Shown here: positions 44,980 to 59,879 of the stretch, one piece after another | Numbering within the stretch: the stretch's first letter is position 1 | How the letters are laid out: each line of letters begins with the position of its first letter | Source of the DNA: Brachycybe producta | Lineage: Eukaryota > Arthropoda > Diplopoda > Playtdesmida > Andrognathidae | DNA: 64,000 nucleotides | NCBI GenBank assembly: GCA_036925085.1 | Contig: JAUPFP010000010.1 | Coordinates: forward strand, 5,775,996 to 5,839,995 | Direction: 5' to 3' | The notes under the pieces: model-generated | Database searches by the model: none | Told to the model about the DNA's origin: nothing | The model's input: only the letters and a program-made list of their open reading frames with translations | Position numbers and translations under genes: made by a program

Positions 44980-46780
44980 ATTCGAAAAATGAGCCAACAC
45001 GCCCTACACGCCCTTTAAAAAAATTTAAAAATTTAAAAAAATTACGGAAAATTTTTTTTCCGTGTAGATAATGACTGTATGTTATGTGTACTAAGTGTAC
45101 GCACCTTATACTAATAATACCTAATTTTAAATATCGAGAAACGCGCGAAAATTTCGAATAATAAGACAACACGCCCTTTAAAAAAATTTTAAAAATTTAA
45201 ACAAAATGCGGAAAAATTTTTTTCCGGGTAGATAATGACTGTATGTTATGTGTACTAAGTGTATGTACCTAATAGTATTATTAGCTAGTTTTAATTATAC
45301 GAAAATTTCGACAAATGAGCCAACACGCCCTACACGCCCTTTAAAAAAACGTTAAAAATTTAAAAAAATCGCGGAAAAAGTTTTTTTCCGGGTAATTAAT
45401 GACTGTATGTTATGTGTACTAAGTGTACGTACCTTATACTAATAATACCTAATTTTAAATATCAAAAAACGCGCGAAATTTTCGAAGAATAAGACAACAA
45501 GCCCTACACGCCCGCTAAAAAAAATTTAAAAATCAAAATAAAATCGCGGACAATTTTTTTTCCGGCAAGGTAATGACAGTAACTTATGTATACTAAGTGT
45601 ACGTACCTTATAGTAACATTTCTTAAATTTAAATATCTAAAAACGCGCGAAAACTTTGAAAAATAAGCCAACATGCCCTACATAGCCTCTAAAAAATTTA
45701 AAAATCGAAGAAAAATCGCGGAAAAAGTTTTTTCAGGATAGTTAATGACTGTAAGTTATGTGTACTAAGTGTACATACCTTATACTAATAATACCTAATT
45801 TTAAATAATGAAAAACGCGCGAAAATTTCGAAAAATAAGACAACACGCCCTACACGCCCTTTAAAAAAAATTTAAAAATTTAAAAAAATTGTAGAAAATA
45901 TTTTTCGGTTAGGTAATGACTTTATTTAATTTTTACTAACTGTACGTACCTTATACTATTATTACCTATTTTTAAATATCAAAAAATGCGCGAAAATTTT
46001 GAAAAATAAGCCAACACACCCTACACGCCTTCTAAAAAAATTTAAAAATCGAAAAAAAATCGCGGAAAAAGTTTTTTCCATGTAGTTAATGACTGTATGT
46101 TATGTGTACTAAGTGTACGTACCTTATACTAATATTACCTAATTTTAAATATACGAAAATTTCGAAAAATGAGCCAACACGCCCAACACAAACTTTTAAA
46201 AAAATTTAAAAATCAAAAAAAAAATCGCGGAAAAAGTTTTTTTCCGGGTAGTTAATGACTTTATATTATGTGTACTAAGTGTACGTACCTCATACTAATA
46301 TTACCTAATTTTAAATATTGAAAAACGCGCGAAAATTTTGAAAAATAATCCAACACGGTCTACACGCCCTCTAAAAAAAATTTAAAAATCGAAAAAAAAT
46401 CGCAGAAAAAGTTTTTTCCAGCAAGGTAATGACTGTAAGTTATGTGTACTAAGTGTACGTACCTTATACTAATATTACCTAATATTAAAAATCAAAAACG
46501 CGCGATAGTTTTGAAAAATAAGCCAACACGCCCTACACGCCCTCTAAAAAAAATTTAAAAATCGAAAAAAAATCGCGGAAAATTTTTTTCCGGATAGTTA
46601 ATAACTGTATGTTATGTGTACTAAGTGTATGTACCTAATAGTGTTATTAGCTCTTTTTCAATATACGAAAATTTTGAAAAATAAGACAACACGCCCTACA
46701 TGCCCTCTAAAAAAATTTAAAAATCGAAAAAAAATCGCGGAAAAAATTTTTTCCGGGTAGTTAATGACTGTATGTTATGT
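44980..46780. repeat. Higher-order block, partial copy 2
   Basis: About 1.8 kb match 31805-33430 with offsets of 13175 rising to 13350, i.e. one monomer more. It carries the diagnostic ATTACGGAAAA, CGTTAAAAATT and GACAGTAACTTATG variants, with some monomers in changed order. Confidence 0.75.
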
Positions 46781-48625
46781 GTACTAAGTGTACATACCTA
46801 ATAGTATCATTAGCTATTTTTAAATATACGAACAATTCGACAAATGAGCTAACACGAACTACACACCCATTAAAAAAATGTTAAAAATTTAAAAAAATTG
46901 CGGAAAATTTTTTTTCTGGATAGTTAATGACTGTAAGTTATATGTACTAAGTGTACGTACCTTATACTATTATTACCTATTTTTAAATATCGAAAAACAC
47001 GCGAAAATTTTCAAAAATAAGCCAACACGCCCTACACGCCCTCTAAAAAAATTTTAAAATCGAAAAAAAATCGCGGAAAATTTTTTTTCCAGATAGTTAT
47101 TGACTGCATATTATGTGTACTAAGTGTACGTACCTTATACTAATAATACCTAATTTTAAGTATCGAAAAACGCGCGAAAATATCTAAAAATTAGCCAACA
47201 CGCCCTACACGCCATCTAAAAAAAATTAAAAATCTAAAAAAAATCGCGGAAAAAGTTTTTTCCGGGTAGTAAATGACTGTGTGTTATGTGTACTAAGTGT
47301 ACGTACCTAATAGTATCAATAGCTATTTTTAAATATACGAAAATTTCGACAAATAAGCCAACACGCCCTACACGCCCTTTAAAAAAAATTTAAAAATTTA
47401 AAAAAAATGCGGAAATTTTTTTTTCCTGGTAGATAATGACTGTATGTTATGTGTACTAAGTGTACGTACCTTATACTAATATTACCTATTTTTAAATATC
47501 AAAAAACGCGCGAAAATTTCGAAAAATAAGACAACACGCCCTACACGCCCTCAAAAAAAATTTAAAAACAAAAAAAAAATCGCGGAAAAAGTTTTTTTCC
47601 GGGTAGTTAATGACTGTATGTTATGTGTACTAAGTGTACGTACCTAATAATATCATTAGCTATTTTTAAATATACGAAAATTTCGACAAATGAGATAAAA
47701 CGTCCTTTAAAAAAATTTAAAAAATTTAAAAAAATTGTGGAAAATTTTTTTCCGGTTAGGTAATGACTTTATTTAATTTTTACTAACTGTACGTACCTTA
47801 TACTATTATTACCTAATTTTAAATATCGAAAAACGCGCGAAAATTTCGAAAAATAAGACAACACGCCCTACACGCCATCTAAAAAAAATTTAAAAATCGA
47901 AATAAAATCGCGGAAAATTTTTTTTCCGGCAATTTAATGGTTGTATGTTATGTGTACTAAGTGTACATACCTTATAGTAACATTTCTTAAATTTAAATAT
48001 CAAAAAAACGCGCAAAAATTTTGAAAAATAAGCCAACACGCCCTGCACGTCCTCTAAAAAAATTTAAAAATCGAAAAAAAAATCGCGGAAAAAGTATTTT
48101 CCGGGTAGGTAATGACTTTATGTTATGTGTACTAAGTGTACGTACCTTATACTAATATTAGCTAATTTTAAATATCGAAAAACGCGCGAAAAGTTTGAAA
48201 AATAAGCCAACACGCCCTACACGCCCTCTAAAAAAATTTAAAAAATCGAAATAAAATCGCGTAATATTTTTTTTTCCGGCAAGGTAATGACTGTAAGTTA
48301 TGTGTACTAAGTGTACGTACCTTATACTATTATTACCTAAATTTAAATATTGAAAAACGCGCGAAAATTTTGAAAAATAAGCCAACAGGCCCTACACGCC
48401 CTCTAAAAAAAAATTTAAAAATTATAAATAAAATCGCGGAAAATTTTTTTTCCAGATAGTTATTGACTGTATGTTATGTGTAGTAAGTGTACACACCTAA
48501 TAGTATCATTAGCTATTTTTAAATATACGAAAATTTTGACAAATGAGCCAACACGCCCTACACGCCCTTTAAAAAAACTTAAAAATTTAAAAAAATTGCG
48601 GAAAATTTTTTTTCCGGGTAGTTAA

Positions 48626-51600
48626 TGACTGTATTTTCTGTGTACTAAGTGTACGTACCTTATACTAATATTACCTAATTTTAAATATGAAAAAACGCGC
48701 GAAAATTTTGAAAAATAAGCGAACATACCCTTCACGCCCTCAAAAAAAAATTTAAAAATAGAAAACAAATTGCGGAAATTTTTTTTTCCAGATAGTTAAT
48801 GACTGTATGATATGTGTACTAAGTGCATGTACCTAATAGTATCATTAGCTATATTTTAAATATACAAAAAGTTTGACAAATGAGCCAACACGCCCTACAC
48901 GCCCTTTAAAAAAATTTAAAAATTTAAAAAAATTGCGGAAATTTTTTTTTCCGTGTAGATAATGACTGTATGTTATGTGTACTAAGTGTACGCACCTTAT
49001 ACTAATAATACCTAATATTTAAACATCGAAAAACGCGCGAAAATTTCGAAAAATAAGACAACACGCCCTACACGCCCCTTTAAAAAAATTTTAAAAATTT
49101 AAACAAAATGCGGAAAAATTTTTTTTCCGGGTAGATAATGACTGTATGTTATGTGTACTAAGTGTATGTACCTAATAGTATTATTAGCTAGTTTTAATTA
49201 TACGAAAATTTCGACAAATGAGCCAACACGCCCTACACGCCCTTTAAAAAAACGTTAAAAATTTAAAAAAATCGCGGAAAAAGTTTTTTCCGGGTAATTA
49301 ATGACTGTATGTTATGTGTACTAAGTGTACGTACCTTATACTAATAATACCTAATTTTAAATATCAAAAAACGCGCGAAATTTTCGAAGAATAAGACAAC
49401 AAGCCCTACACGCCCACTAAAAAAAATTTAAAAATCAAAATAAAATCGCAGGACAATTTTTTTTCCGGCAAGGTAATGACAGTAACTTATGTGTACTAAG
49501 TGTACGTACCTTATAGTAACATTTCTTAAATTTAAATATCGAAAAACGCGCGAAAACTTTGAAAAATAAGCCAACATGCCCTACATAGCCTCTAAAAAAT
49601 TTAAAAATCGAAGAAAAAATCGCGGAAAAAGATTTTTCCGGATAGATAATGACTATAAGTTATGTGTACTAAGTGTACGTACCTTATACTAATATTACCA
49701 AATTTTAAATATTGAAAAACGCGCGAAAATTTTGAAAAATAAGACAACACGCCCTACACGCCCTTTAAAAAAAATTTAAAAATTTAAAAAAATTGTAGAA
49801 AATTTTTTTCGGTTAGGTAATGACTTTATTTAATTTTTACTAACTGTACGTACCTTATACTATTATTACCTATTTTTAAATATCAAAAAATGCGCGAAAA
49901 TTTTGAAAAATAAGCCAACACACCCTACACGCCCTCTAAAAAAATTTAAAAATCGAAAAAAAATCGCGGAAAAAGTTTTTTCCATGTAGTTAATGACTGT
50001 ATGTTATGTGTATTAAGTGTACGTACCTTATACTAATATTACCTAATTTTAAATATACGAAAATTTCGAAAAATGAGCCAACACGCCCTACACGCCCTCT
50101 AAAAAAAATTTAAAAATCGAAAAAAAATCGCGGAAAATTTTTTTCCGGATAGTTAATAACTGTATGTTATGTGTACTAAGTGTATGTAACTAATAGTGTT
50201 ATTAGCTCTTTTTCAATATACGAAAATTTTGAAAAATAAGACAACACGCCCTACACGCCCTCTAAAATAATTTAAAAATCGAAAAAAAATCGCGGAAAAA
50301 ATTTTTTCCGGGTAGTTAATGACTGTATGTTATGTGTACTAAGTGTACGTACCTCATACTAATATTACCTAATTTTAAATATTGAAAAACGCGCGAAAAT
50401 TTTGAAAAACAATCCAACACGGTCTACACGCCCTCTAAAAAAAATTTAAAAATCGAAAAAAAATCGCAGAAAAAGTTTTTTCCAGCAAGGTAAAGACTGT
50501 AAGTTATGTGTACTAACTGTACGTACCTTATACCAATAATACCTACTTTTAAATATCGAAAAACGCGGGAAAATTTTGAAAAATAAGCCAACACGCCCTA
50601 CACGCCCTCAAAAAAAATTTTAAAAATCGAAAAAAAATCGCGGAAAATTTTTTTCCGGATAGTTAATGACTGTATGTTATGTGTAATAAGTGTATGTACC
50701 TAATAGTATCATTAGCTCTTTTTAAATAAAACAACACGCACTACATGCCCTCAAAAAAAATTTAAAAATCAAAAAAAAAATGCGGAAAATTTTTTTTCCG
50801 GTTAGGTAATGACTTTATTTAATTTTTACTAACTGTACGTACCTTATACTATTATTACCTAATTTTAAAATATTGAAAAACGCGCGAAAAGTTTGAAAAA
50901 TAAGCCAACACGCCCTACACGCCCTCTAAACAAAATTTAAAAATTGAAAAAAATCACAGAAAAAGATTTTTCCGGGTAGCTAATGACTTTATGTTATGTG
51001 TACTAAGTGTACGTACCTTATACTAATATTACCTAATTTTAAATATCCAAAACGCGCGAAAATTTTGAAAAATAAGTCAACACGCCCTACACGCCCTCTA
51101 AAAAAAATTTAAAAATCGAAAAAAAGTGTGGAAATAGTTTTTTCCGGGTAGTTAATGACTGTATATTATATGTACTAAGTGTACGTACCTTTATACTAAT
51201 ATTACCTAAATTTAAATATACGAAAATTTCGAAAAATGAACCAACACGCCCTACACGCCCTTTAAAAAAATGTTAAAAATTTAAAAAAATTGCGGAACAT
51301 TTTTTTTCCGGTTAGGTAATGACTTTATTTAATTTTTACTAACTGTACGTACTTTATATACTATTATTACCTAATTTTAAATATTGAAAAACGCGCGAAA
51401 AATTTTGAAAAATAAGCCAACACGCCCTACATGCCCTCAAATAAAATTTAAAAATAAAAAAAAAATGCGGAAAATTTTTTTTCCGGATAGTTAATGATTG
51501 TAAGTTATGTGTACTAAGTGTACGTACCTTATACTAATATTACCTAGATTTAAATATCAAAAACGCGCGAAAAGTTTGAAAAATAAGCCAACACGCCCTA

Positions 51601-54600
51601 CACGCCCTCTAAACAAAATTTAAAAATCGAAAAAAAATCACAGAAAAAGATTTTTCCGGGTAGCTAATGACTTTATGTTATGTGTACTAAGTGTACGTAC
51701 CTTATACTAATATTACCTAAATTTAAAAATCAAAAAACGAGCGAAAATTTCGAAAAATAAGACAACACGCATTACATGCCCTCTAAAAAAATTAAAAATC
51801 GAATAAATTGGCGGAAAAAGTTTTTTCCGGGTAGTTAATGACTGTATGTTATGTGTACTAAGTGTACGTACCTAATAGTATCATTAGCTATTTTTAAATA
51901 TACGAAAAATTCGACAAATGAGCCAACACGCTACACGCCCATTAAAAAAATGTTAAAAATTTAAAAAAATTGCGGAACATTTTTTTTCCGGATAGTTAAT
52001 TACTCTAAGTTATGTGTACTAAGTGTACGTACCTTATACTATTATTACCTAAGTTTAAATATCGAAAAAAGCGCGAAAATTTTGAAAAATAAGCCAACAG
52101 GCCCTACACGCCCTCTAAAAAAATTTAAAAATCGAAAAACAATCGCGGAAAAAGTTTTTTCCGGGTAGTTATTGACTGTATGTTATGTGTACTAAGTGTA
52201 CGTACCTAATAGTATCATTAGCTATTTTTAAATATACGAAAAATTCGACAAATGAGCCAACACGCCCTACACGCCCATTAAATAAATGTTAAAGATCGAA
52301 AAAAAATCGCGGAAAATTTTTTTTCCAGATAGTTATTGACTGTATGTTATGTGTACTAAGTGTACATACCTAATAGTATCATTTGCTATTTTTAAATATA
52401 CGAAAATTTCGAAAAATGAGCCAACACGCCCTACATGCCCTTTAAAAAAATGTTAAAAATTTAAAAAAATTGCGGAACATTTTTTTTCCGGATAGTTAAT
52501 TACTGTAAGTTATGTGTACTAAGTGTACGTACCTTATACTAATATTACCTAATTTTAAATATTGAAAAACGCGCGAAAATTTTCAAAATTAAGCCAACAC
52601 GCCCTACACGTCCTCAAAAAAAATTTAAAAATAAAAAAAAATCGCGGAAAATATTTTTTCCGGATAGTTAATGATTGTAAGTTATGTGTACTAAGTGTAC
52701 GTACCTTATACTAATATTACCAAGATTTAAATATCAAAAACGCGCGAAAAGTTGGAAAAATAAGCCAACATGCCCTACACGCCCTCTAAAAAAATTTAAA
52801 AATCTAAAAAAAATCGCGGAAAAAGTTTTTTCCGTGTAGTTAATGATTGTATGTTATGTGTACTAAGTGTACGTACCTAATAGTATCATTTGCTATTTTT
52901 AAATATACGAAAAATTCTAAAAATGAGCCAACACGCCCTACACGCCCATTAAAAAAATGTTAAAAATTTAAGACAATTGCGGAAATTTTTTTTTCCGGAT
53001 AGTTAATTACTGTAAGTTATGTGTACTAAGTGTACGTACCTTATACTATTATTACCTAAATTTAAATATCGAAAAACGCGCGAAAATTTTGAAAAATAAG
53101 CCAACAGGCCCTACACGTCCTCTAATAAAATTTAAAAATCGAAAAACAATCGCGGAAAAAGTTTTTTCCGGGTAGTTATTGACTGTATGTTATGTGTACT
53201 AAGTGTATGTACCTAATAGTATCATTAGCTATTTTTAAATATACGAAAAATTCGACAAATGAGCCAACACGCCCTACACGCCCATTAAAAAAATGTTAAA
53301 GATAAAAAAAAAATCGCGGAAAATTTTTTTTCCAGATAGTTATTGACTGTATGTTATGTGTACTAAGTGTACATACCTAATAGTATCATTTGCTATTTTT
53401 AAATATAAGAAAATTTCGACAAATGAACCAACACACCCTACACGTCCTCAAAAAAAATTTAAAAATAAAAAAAAATCGCGGAAAATATTTTTTCCGGGTA
53501 GATAATGACTTTATGTTATGTGTACTAAGAGTACGTACCTTATACTAATAATACCTACTTTTAAATATTGAAAAACGCGGGAAAATTTTGAAAAATAAGC
53601 CAACACGCCCTACACGCCCTCTAAAAAAAATTTAAAAATCGAAAAAAAATCACAGAAAAAGATTTTTCCGGGTAGCTAATGACTTTATGTTATGTGTACT
53701 AAGTGTACGTACCTTATACTAATATTACCTAAATTTAAAAATCAAAAAACGAGCGAAAATTTCGAAAAATATGACAACACGCCCTACATGCCCTCTAAAA
53801 AAATTTAAAAATCGAAAAAAATTCGCGGAAAAAGTTTTTTCCGGGTAGTTAATGACTGTATGTTATGTGTACTAAGTGTACGTACCTTATACTAATATTA
53901 CCTAGATTTAAATATCAAAAATGCGCGAAAAGTTTGAAAAATAAGCCAACACGCCCTACACGCCCTCTAAACAAAATTTAAAAATCGAAAAAAAATCACA
54001 GAAAAAGATTTTTCCGGGTAGCTAATGACTTTATGTTATGTGTACTAAGTGTACGTACCTTATACTAATATTACCTAAATTTAAAAATTAAAAAACGAGC
54101 GAAAATTTCGAAAAATAAGACAACACGCCCTACATGCCCTCTAAAAAAATTTAAAAATCGAAATAAATTCGCGGAAAAAGTTTTTTCCGGGTAGTTAATG
54201 ACTTTATGTTATGTGTACTAAGTGTACGTACCTAATAGTATCATTAGCTATTTTTAAATATACGACAAATTCGACAAATGAGCCAACACGCCCTACACGC
54301 CCATTAAAAAATGTTAAAAATTTAAAAAAGTTGCGGAACATTTTTTTTCCGGATAGTTAATTACTGTATGTTATGTGTACTAAGTGTACATACCTAATAG
54401 TATCATTTGCTATTTTTAAATATAAGAAAATTTCGACAAATGAACCAACACACCCTACACGCCCTTTAAAAAAAAATTTAAAAATTTAAAAAAATTGCGG
54501 AAAATTGTTTTTCCGGGTAGATAATGACTTTATGTTATGTGTACTAAGAGTACGTACCTTATATTAATAATACCTACTTTTAAATATCGAAAAACGCGCG

Positions 54601-57600
54601 AAAATTTTGAAAAATAAGCCAACACGCCCTACACGTTCTCTAAAAAAATTTAAAAATCGAAAAAAAAACGCGGAATAAGTTTTTTCCGGATAGTTAATGA
54701 CTATAAGTTATGTGTACTAAGTGTACGTACCTTATACTAATATTACCTAATTTTAAATATCCAAAACGCGCGAAAATTTTGAAAAATAAGCCAACACGCC
54801 CTACACGTCCTCAAAAAAAATTTAAAAATAAAAAAAAATCGCGGAAAATATTTTTTCCGGATAGTTAATGATTGTAAGTTATGTGTACTAAGTGTACGTA
54901 CCTTATACTAATATTACCAAGATTTAAATATTAAAAACGCGCGAAAAGTTGGAAAAATAAGCCAACATGCCCTACACGCCCTCTAAACAAAATTTAAAAA
55001 TCGAAAAAAAATCGCAAAAAAAGTTTTTTTTTCGGGTAGGTAATGACTTTATGTTATGTGTAATAAGTGTACGTACCTTATACTAATATTAAACAAATTT
55101 AAATATCAAAAAACGAGCGAAAATTTTGAAAAATAAGACAACACGCCCTACACGCCCTCTAAAAAAATTTAAAAATCGAAAAAAAATCGCGGAAAAAGTT
55201 TTTTTCCAGGTAGTTATTGATTGTATGTTATGTGTACTAAGTGTACGTACCTAATAGTATCATTTGCTATTTTTAAATATACGAAAAATTCTAAAAATGA
55301 GCCAACACGCCCTACACGCCCATTAAAAAAATGTTAAAAATTTAAAACAATTGCGGAAATTTTTTTTTCCGGATAGTTAATTACTGTAAGTTATGTGTAC
55401 TAAGTTTACGTACCTTATACTATTATTACCTAAATTTAAATATCGAAAAACGCGCGAAAATTTTGAAAAATAAGCCAACAGGCCCTACACGCCCTCTAAA
55501 AAAAATTTAAAAATAAAAAAAAAATCGCGGAAAATTTTTTTTCCAGATAGTTATTGACTGTATGTTATGTGTACTAAGTGTACATACCTAATAGTATCAT
55601 TAGCTATTTTTAAATATACGAAAATTTCGACAAATGAGCCAACACGCCCTACACGCCCTTTAAAAAAATTTAAAAATTTAAAAAAATTGCGGAACATTTT
55701 TTTTCCGGGTAGATAATGACTTTATGTTATGTGTACTAAGTGTACGTACCTTATACTAATAATGCCTACTTTTAAATATTGAAAAACGCGCGAAAATTTT
55801 GAAAAATAAGCCAACACGCCCTACACGTCCTCTAAAAAAATTTAAAAATCGAAAATAAAAACGCGGAATAAGTTTTTTCCGGATAGTTAATGACTGTATG
55901 TTATGTGTACTAAGTGTATGTACCTAATAGTATCATTAGCTCTTTTTAAATCTACGAAAATTTCGAAAAATAAGACAACACGCCCTACATGCCCTCAAAA
56001 AAAATTTAAAAATCGAAACAAATCGCGGAAAATATTTTTTCCGGATAGTTAATGACTGTAAGTTATGTGTACTAAGTGTACGTACCTTATACTATTATTA
56101 CCTAAATTTAAATATTGAAAAATGCGCGAAAATTTTAAAAATAAGCCAACAGGCCCTACACGCCATCTAAAAAAATTTAAAAATCGAAAAAAAATTGCGA
56201 AAAATTTTTTTTCCGGTTAGGTAATGACTTTATTTAATTTTTACTAACTGTACATACCTTATACTATTATTACCTAATTTTAAATATTGAAAAACGCGGG
56301 AAAATTTTGAAAAATAATCCAACACGCCCTACACGCCCTCTAAACAAAATTTAAAAATCGAAAAAAAATCACAGAAAAAGATTTTTCCGGGTAGCTAATG
56401 ACTTTATGTTATGTGTACTAAGTGTACGTACCTAATAGTATCATTAGCTATTTTTAAATATACGAAAAATTCGACAAATGAGCCAACACGCCCTACACGC
56501 CCATTAAAAAAATGTTAAAGATCAAAAAAAAAATCGCGGAAAATATTTTTTCCAGGTAGATAATGACTTTATGTTATGTGTACTATGTGTACGTACCTTA
56601 TACTAATATTACCTAGATTTAAATATCAAAAACGCGCGAAAAGTTTGAAAAATAAGCCAACACGCCCTACACGCCCTCTAAACAAAATTTAAAAATCGAA
56701 AAAAAATCACAGAAAAAGATTTTTCCGGGTAGCTAATGACTTTATGTTATGTGTACTAAGTGTACGTACCTTATACTAATATTACCTAAATTTAAAAATC
56801 AAAAAACGAGCGAAAATTTCGAAAAATAAGACAACACGCCCTACATGCCCTCTAAAAAAATTTAAAAATCGAAAAAAATTCGCGGAAAAAGTTTTTTCCG
56901 GGTAGTTAATGACTGTATGTTATGTGTACTAAGTGTACGTACCTTATACTATTATTACCTAAGTTTAAATATCGAAAAAAGCGCGAAAATTTTGAAAAAT
57001 AAGTCAACAGGCCCTACACGCCCTCTAAAAAAATTTAAAAATCGAAAAACAATCGCGGAAAATGTTTTTTCCGGGTAGTTAATGAGTGTATGTTATGTGT
57101 ACTAAGTGTACGTACCTAATAGTATCATTAGCTATTTTTAAATATACGAAAAATTCGACAAATGAGCCAACAAGCCCTACACGCCCATTAAAAAAATGTT
57201 AAAAATCGAAAAAAAAATCGCGGAAAATTTTTTTTCCAGATAGTTATTGACTGTATGTTATGTGTACTAAGTGTACATTCCTAATAGTATCATTTGCTAT
57301 TTTTAAATATAAGAAAATTTTGACAAATGAACCAACACACCCTACACGCCCTTTAAAAAAAATTTAAAAATTTAAAAAAATTGTGGAAAATTTTTTTTCC
57401 GGATAGTTAATGACTATAAGTTATGTGTCCTAAGTGTACGTACCTTATACTAATATTACCTAATTTTAAATATTGAAAAACGCGCGAAAATTTTGAAAAA
57501 TAAGCCAACACGCCCTACACGCCCTCTAAAAAAATTTTAAAATCGAAAAAAAATCGCGGAAAATTTTTTTCCGGATAGTTAATGACTGTATGTTATGTGT

Positions 57601-59540
57601 ACTAAGTGTATGTACCTAATAGTATCATTAGCTCTTTTTAAATCTACGAAAATTTTGAAAAATAAGATAACACGCCCTACATGCCCTCAATAAAAATTTA
57701 AAAATAAAAAAAAATCGCGGAAAATATTTTTTCTGGATTGTTAATGATTGTAAGTTATGTGTACTAAGTGTACGTACCTTATACTATTATTACCTAAATT
57801 TAAATATTGGAAAACGCGCAAAAATTTTGAAAAATATGCCAACAGGCCCTACACGCCCTCTAAAAAAAATTTAAAAATTATAAAAAAAATCGCGGAAAAT
57901 TTATTTTCCAGATAGTTATGGACTGTATGTTATGTGTACTAAGTGTACATACCTAATAGTATCATTAGCTATTTTTAAATATACGAAAATTTTGACAAAT
58001 GAGCCAACACGCCCTACACGCCCTTTAAAAAAATTTAAAAATTTAAAAAAATTGCGGAAAATTTTTTTTCCGGGTAGTTAATGACTAAGTTATGTGTACT
58101 AAGTGTACGTACCTTATACCAATAATACCTACTTTTAAATATCAAAAAACGCGCGGAAATTTTGAAAAATAAGCCAACAGGCCCTACACGCCATCAAAAA
58201 AAATTTAAAAATCGAAAAAAAGTGTGGAAAAAGTTTTTTCCGGGTAGTTAATGACTGTATATTATGTGTACTAAGTGTACGTACCTTATACTAATATTAC
58301 CTAAATTTAAATATTCGAAAATTTCGAAAAATGAGCCAACACGACCTACACGCCCTTTAAAGAAATGTTAAAAATTTAAAAAAATTGCGGAACATTTTTT
58401 TTCTGGATAGTTAATTACTGTAAGTTATGTGTACTAAGTGTACGTACCTTATACTATTATTACCTAAATTTAAATATCGAAAAACGCGCGAAAATTTTAA
58501 AAATAAGCCAACAGGCCCTACACGCCATCTAAAAAAATTTAAAAATCGAAAAAAAATTGCGGAAAATTTTTTTCCTGTTAGGTAATGACTTTATTTAACT
58601 TTTACTAACTGTACGTACCTTATACCAATAATACCTACTTTTAAATATCGAAAAACGCGGGAAAATTTTGAAAAATAAGAAAACACGCCCTACACGTCCT
58701 CTAAAAAAATTTAAAAATCGAAAAAAAAACGCGGAATAAGTTTTTTCCGGATAGTTAATGACTATAAGTTATGTGTACTAAGTGTACGTACCTTATACTA
58801 ATATTACCTAATTTTAAATATCCAAAACGTGCGAAAATTTTGAAAAATAAGCCAACACGCCCTACACGCCCTCTAAAAAAAATTTAAAAATCGAAAAAAA
58901 ATCGCGGAAAATTTTTTTCCGGATAGTTAATGACTGTATGTTATGTGTAATAAGTTTATGTACCTAATAGTATGATTAGCTCTTTTTAAAAATACGAAAA
59001 TTTCGAAAAATAAGACAACACGCCCTACATGCCCTCAAAAAAAATTTAAAAATAAAAAAAAAATGCGGAAAATTTTTTTTCCGAATAGTTAATAATTGTA
59101 AGTTATGTGTACTAAGTGTACGTACCTTATACTAATATTACCTAGATTTAAATATCAAAAACGCGCGAAAAGTTTGAAAAATAAGCCAACACGCCCTACA
59201 CGCCCTCTAAACAAAATTTAAAAATCGAAAAAAAATCACAGAAAAAGATTTTTCCGGGTAGCTAATGACTGTATGTTATGTGTAATAAGTTTATGTACCT
59301 AATAGTATGATTAGCTCTTTTTAAAAATACGAAAATTTCGAAAAATAAGACAACACGCCCTACATGCCCTCAAAAAAAATTTAAAATAAAAAAAAAATGC
59401 GGAAAATTTTTTTTCCAGATAGTTAATAATTGTAAGTTATGTGTACTAAGTGTACGTACCTTATACTAATATTACCTAATTTTAAATATCCAAAACGCGC
59501 GAAAATTTTGATAAATAAGCCAACACGCCCTACACGCCCT
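48626..59540. repeat. Higher-order block, copy 3
   Basis: Collinear with 31561-44000. The offset falls in steps from 17065 to 16905, 16715, 16543, 16038 and ~15030, then settles near 15539, mostly by roughly whole monomers. Confidence 0.8.
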
Positions 59541-59879
59541 CTAAAAAAAATTTAAAAATCGAAAAAAAATCGCAGAAAAAGTTTTTTCCAGCAAGGTAAT
59601 GATGTAAGTTATGTGTACTAAGTGTACGTACCTTATACTAATATTACCTAATTTTAAATATCAAAAACGCGCGAAAATTTTGAAAAATAAGCCAACACGC
59701 CCTACATGCCCTCTAAAAAAAAATTAAAAATCGAAAAAAAATCGCGGAAAATTTTTTTCCGGATAGTTAATAACTGTATGTTATGTGTACTAAGTGTATG
59801 TACCTAATAGTGTTATTAGCTCTTTTTCAATATATGAAAATTTTGAAAAATAAGACAACACGCCCTACACGCCCTCTAA

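Noticed and set aside
31731..48385. Short reading frames inside the satellite (31731-31997, 32350-32670, 44413-44607, 44906-45172, 48158-48385)
   Set aside because: They are translations of the tandem monomer, repeat with it, and have no start context or domain.
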